Positions 63,616 to 64,000 of a DNA stretch of 64,000 bases are shown piece after piece; the stretch's first letter is position 1, and every line of letters begins with the position of its first letter. The position numbers and the translations under genes were made by a program. The stretch covers positions 1 through 64,000 of the forward strand of contig NZ_JAKZGP010000023.1 in the NCBI RefSeq assembly GCF_022549775.1, given 5' to 3'. The notes under the pieces are model-generated. The model saw only the letters and a program-made list of their open reading frames with translations. It searched no databases and had not been told where the DNA came from. This DNA is from Belliella filtrata (GTDB lineage: Bacteria; Bacteroidota; Bacteroidia; Cytophagales; Cyclobacteriaceae).

Positions 63616-64000
63616 TCATTCTTTGACAAACTGTACAGTCTGAATGCTGTTTCTAGAAACCACTTTCAAAAGGTAAACGCCAGGTTTCAGGCTTGATACT
63701 TCTTCAATAGTTAGGTAAATATTGCTTTGACTCGACTTAAAATTTACCCTGCTTTGAAAAATTAACTGGCCTTGAGTCGAATAGATTAGCACCTCTAAAT
63801 CATCCTTGATGTTAGGTAACTTCAAGTTTAGCTCGGATTTTACAGGATTAGGAAAAACTTGAAGGTTGCGCTTTTGCTCAAATGTGGAAATAACCCTGAC
63901 TAAAGTCGAATAAATGATGGTTTGATGATCTGGAGCAAAATACCCAAGCCGATAATAGTTATTTCCATATGTAGGTTGAGTATCTATAAAATCAATATAT
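63616..64000 (-). CDS. C-terminal part of a T9SS type A cargo protein (cut by window edge)
   Basis: An open frame enters from the right edge and ends at 63616 (128 codons seen). The visible part reads ...NLQVFPNPVKSELNLKLPN..., then YSTQGQLIFQS and LKPGVYLLKVVS...VQFVKE, the classical type A (Por secretion tail) sorting domain. The catalytic or binding part lies outside the window, so its function is unknown. It is separated from the giant adhesin by 224 bp of AT-rich DNA. Confidence 0.85.
   Translation of the reverse strand, partial: YIDFIDTQPTYGNNYYRLGYFAPDHQTIIYSTLVRVISTFEQKRNLQVFPNPVKSELNLKLPNIKDDLEVLIYSTQGQLIFQSRVNFKSSQSNIYLTIEEVSSLKPGVYLLKVVSRNSIQTVQFVKE

Overview
The window looks like the chromosome of a marine or environmental Bacteroidota bacterium, most likely Cytophagales/Cyclobacteriaceae-like. 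The evidence is AT-rich DNA, SusC/SusD genes, two classes of type IX secretion (T9SS) sorting tails, several PorP/SprF proteins, ECF sigma/FecR pairs, and small lipoproteins. Genus and species cannot be fixed from the sequence alone.

Layout. At the left edge is the start of an IS1380-like transposase, then dinB and pabB, then a YceI-like lipoprotein. Positions 3868-15316 hold a complete minus-strand polysaccharide utilisation locus read from right to left: ECF sigma, FecR anti-sigma, SusC with an STN signalling domain, SusD, SusE/F-like, GH76 and GH92. The enzymes point to alpha-mannan as substrate. Positions 15725-19358 carry a DUF1801/VOC pair and three envelope-protein genes, one with an OmpA domain. 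Positions 19428-23718 hold an ECF sigma gene, an overlapping membrane-TPR gene, and a convergent TPR-CHAT (caspase-like) gene. A single-pass membrane protein and a secreted amidohydrolase follow.

Positions 26002-30095 look like a copper-related cluster: two paralogous small Cys proteins, an MbnP-like lipoprotein, an MbnH/MauG-like di-haem protein, and a barrel protein with an N-terminal CxxCGC motif. A minus-strand feoA-feoB set with a 39-residue Cys-rich partner follows. Next come an apparently intact IS4-family element with a 9-bp target duplication inside a diverged intergenic repeat pair, then HIT, greA, a hydroxyacid dehydrogenase and a TPR histidine kinase.

The most striking part is 39090-63391. 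A double-glycine-leader peptide, an HlyD adaptor and a C39-peptidase ABC exporter are followed at operon-like spacing by a T9SS type B repeat adhesin, PorP/SprF and a PD40-OmpA protein. Facing it on the minus strand is a second, larger copy of the adhesin-PorP-OmpA cassette. It has a 3417-residue adhesin with sixteen 122-residue DUF11 repeats and ends in a cNMP-domain protein that seems to lack its DNA-binding helix. The working hypothesis is one surface-adhesion system: the ABC exporter processes and exports a small peptide, and T9SS plus the matched PorP proteins deliver two large adhesins. The right edge holds the tail of another T9SS (type A) cargo gene.
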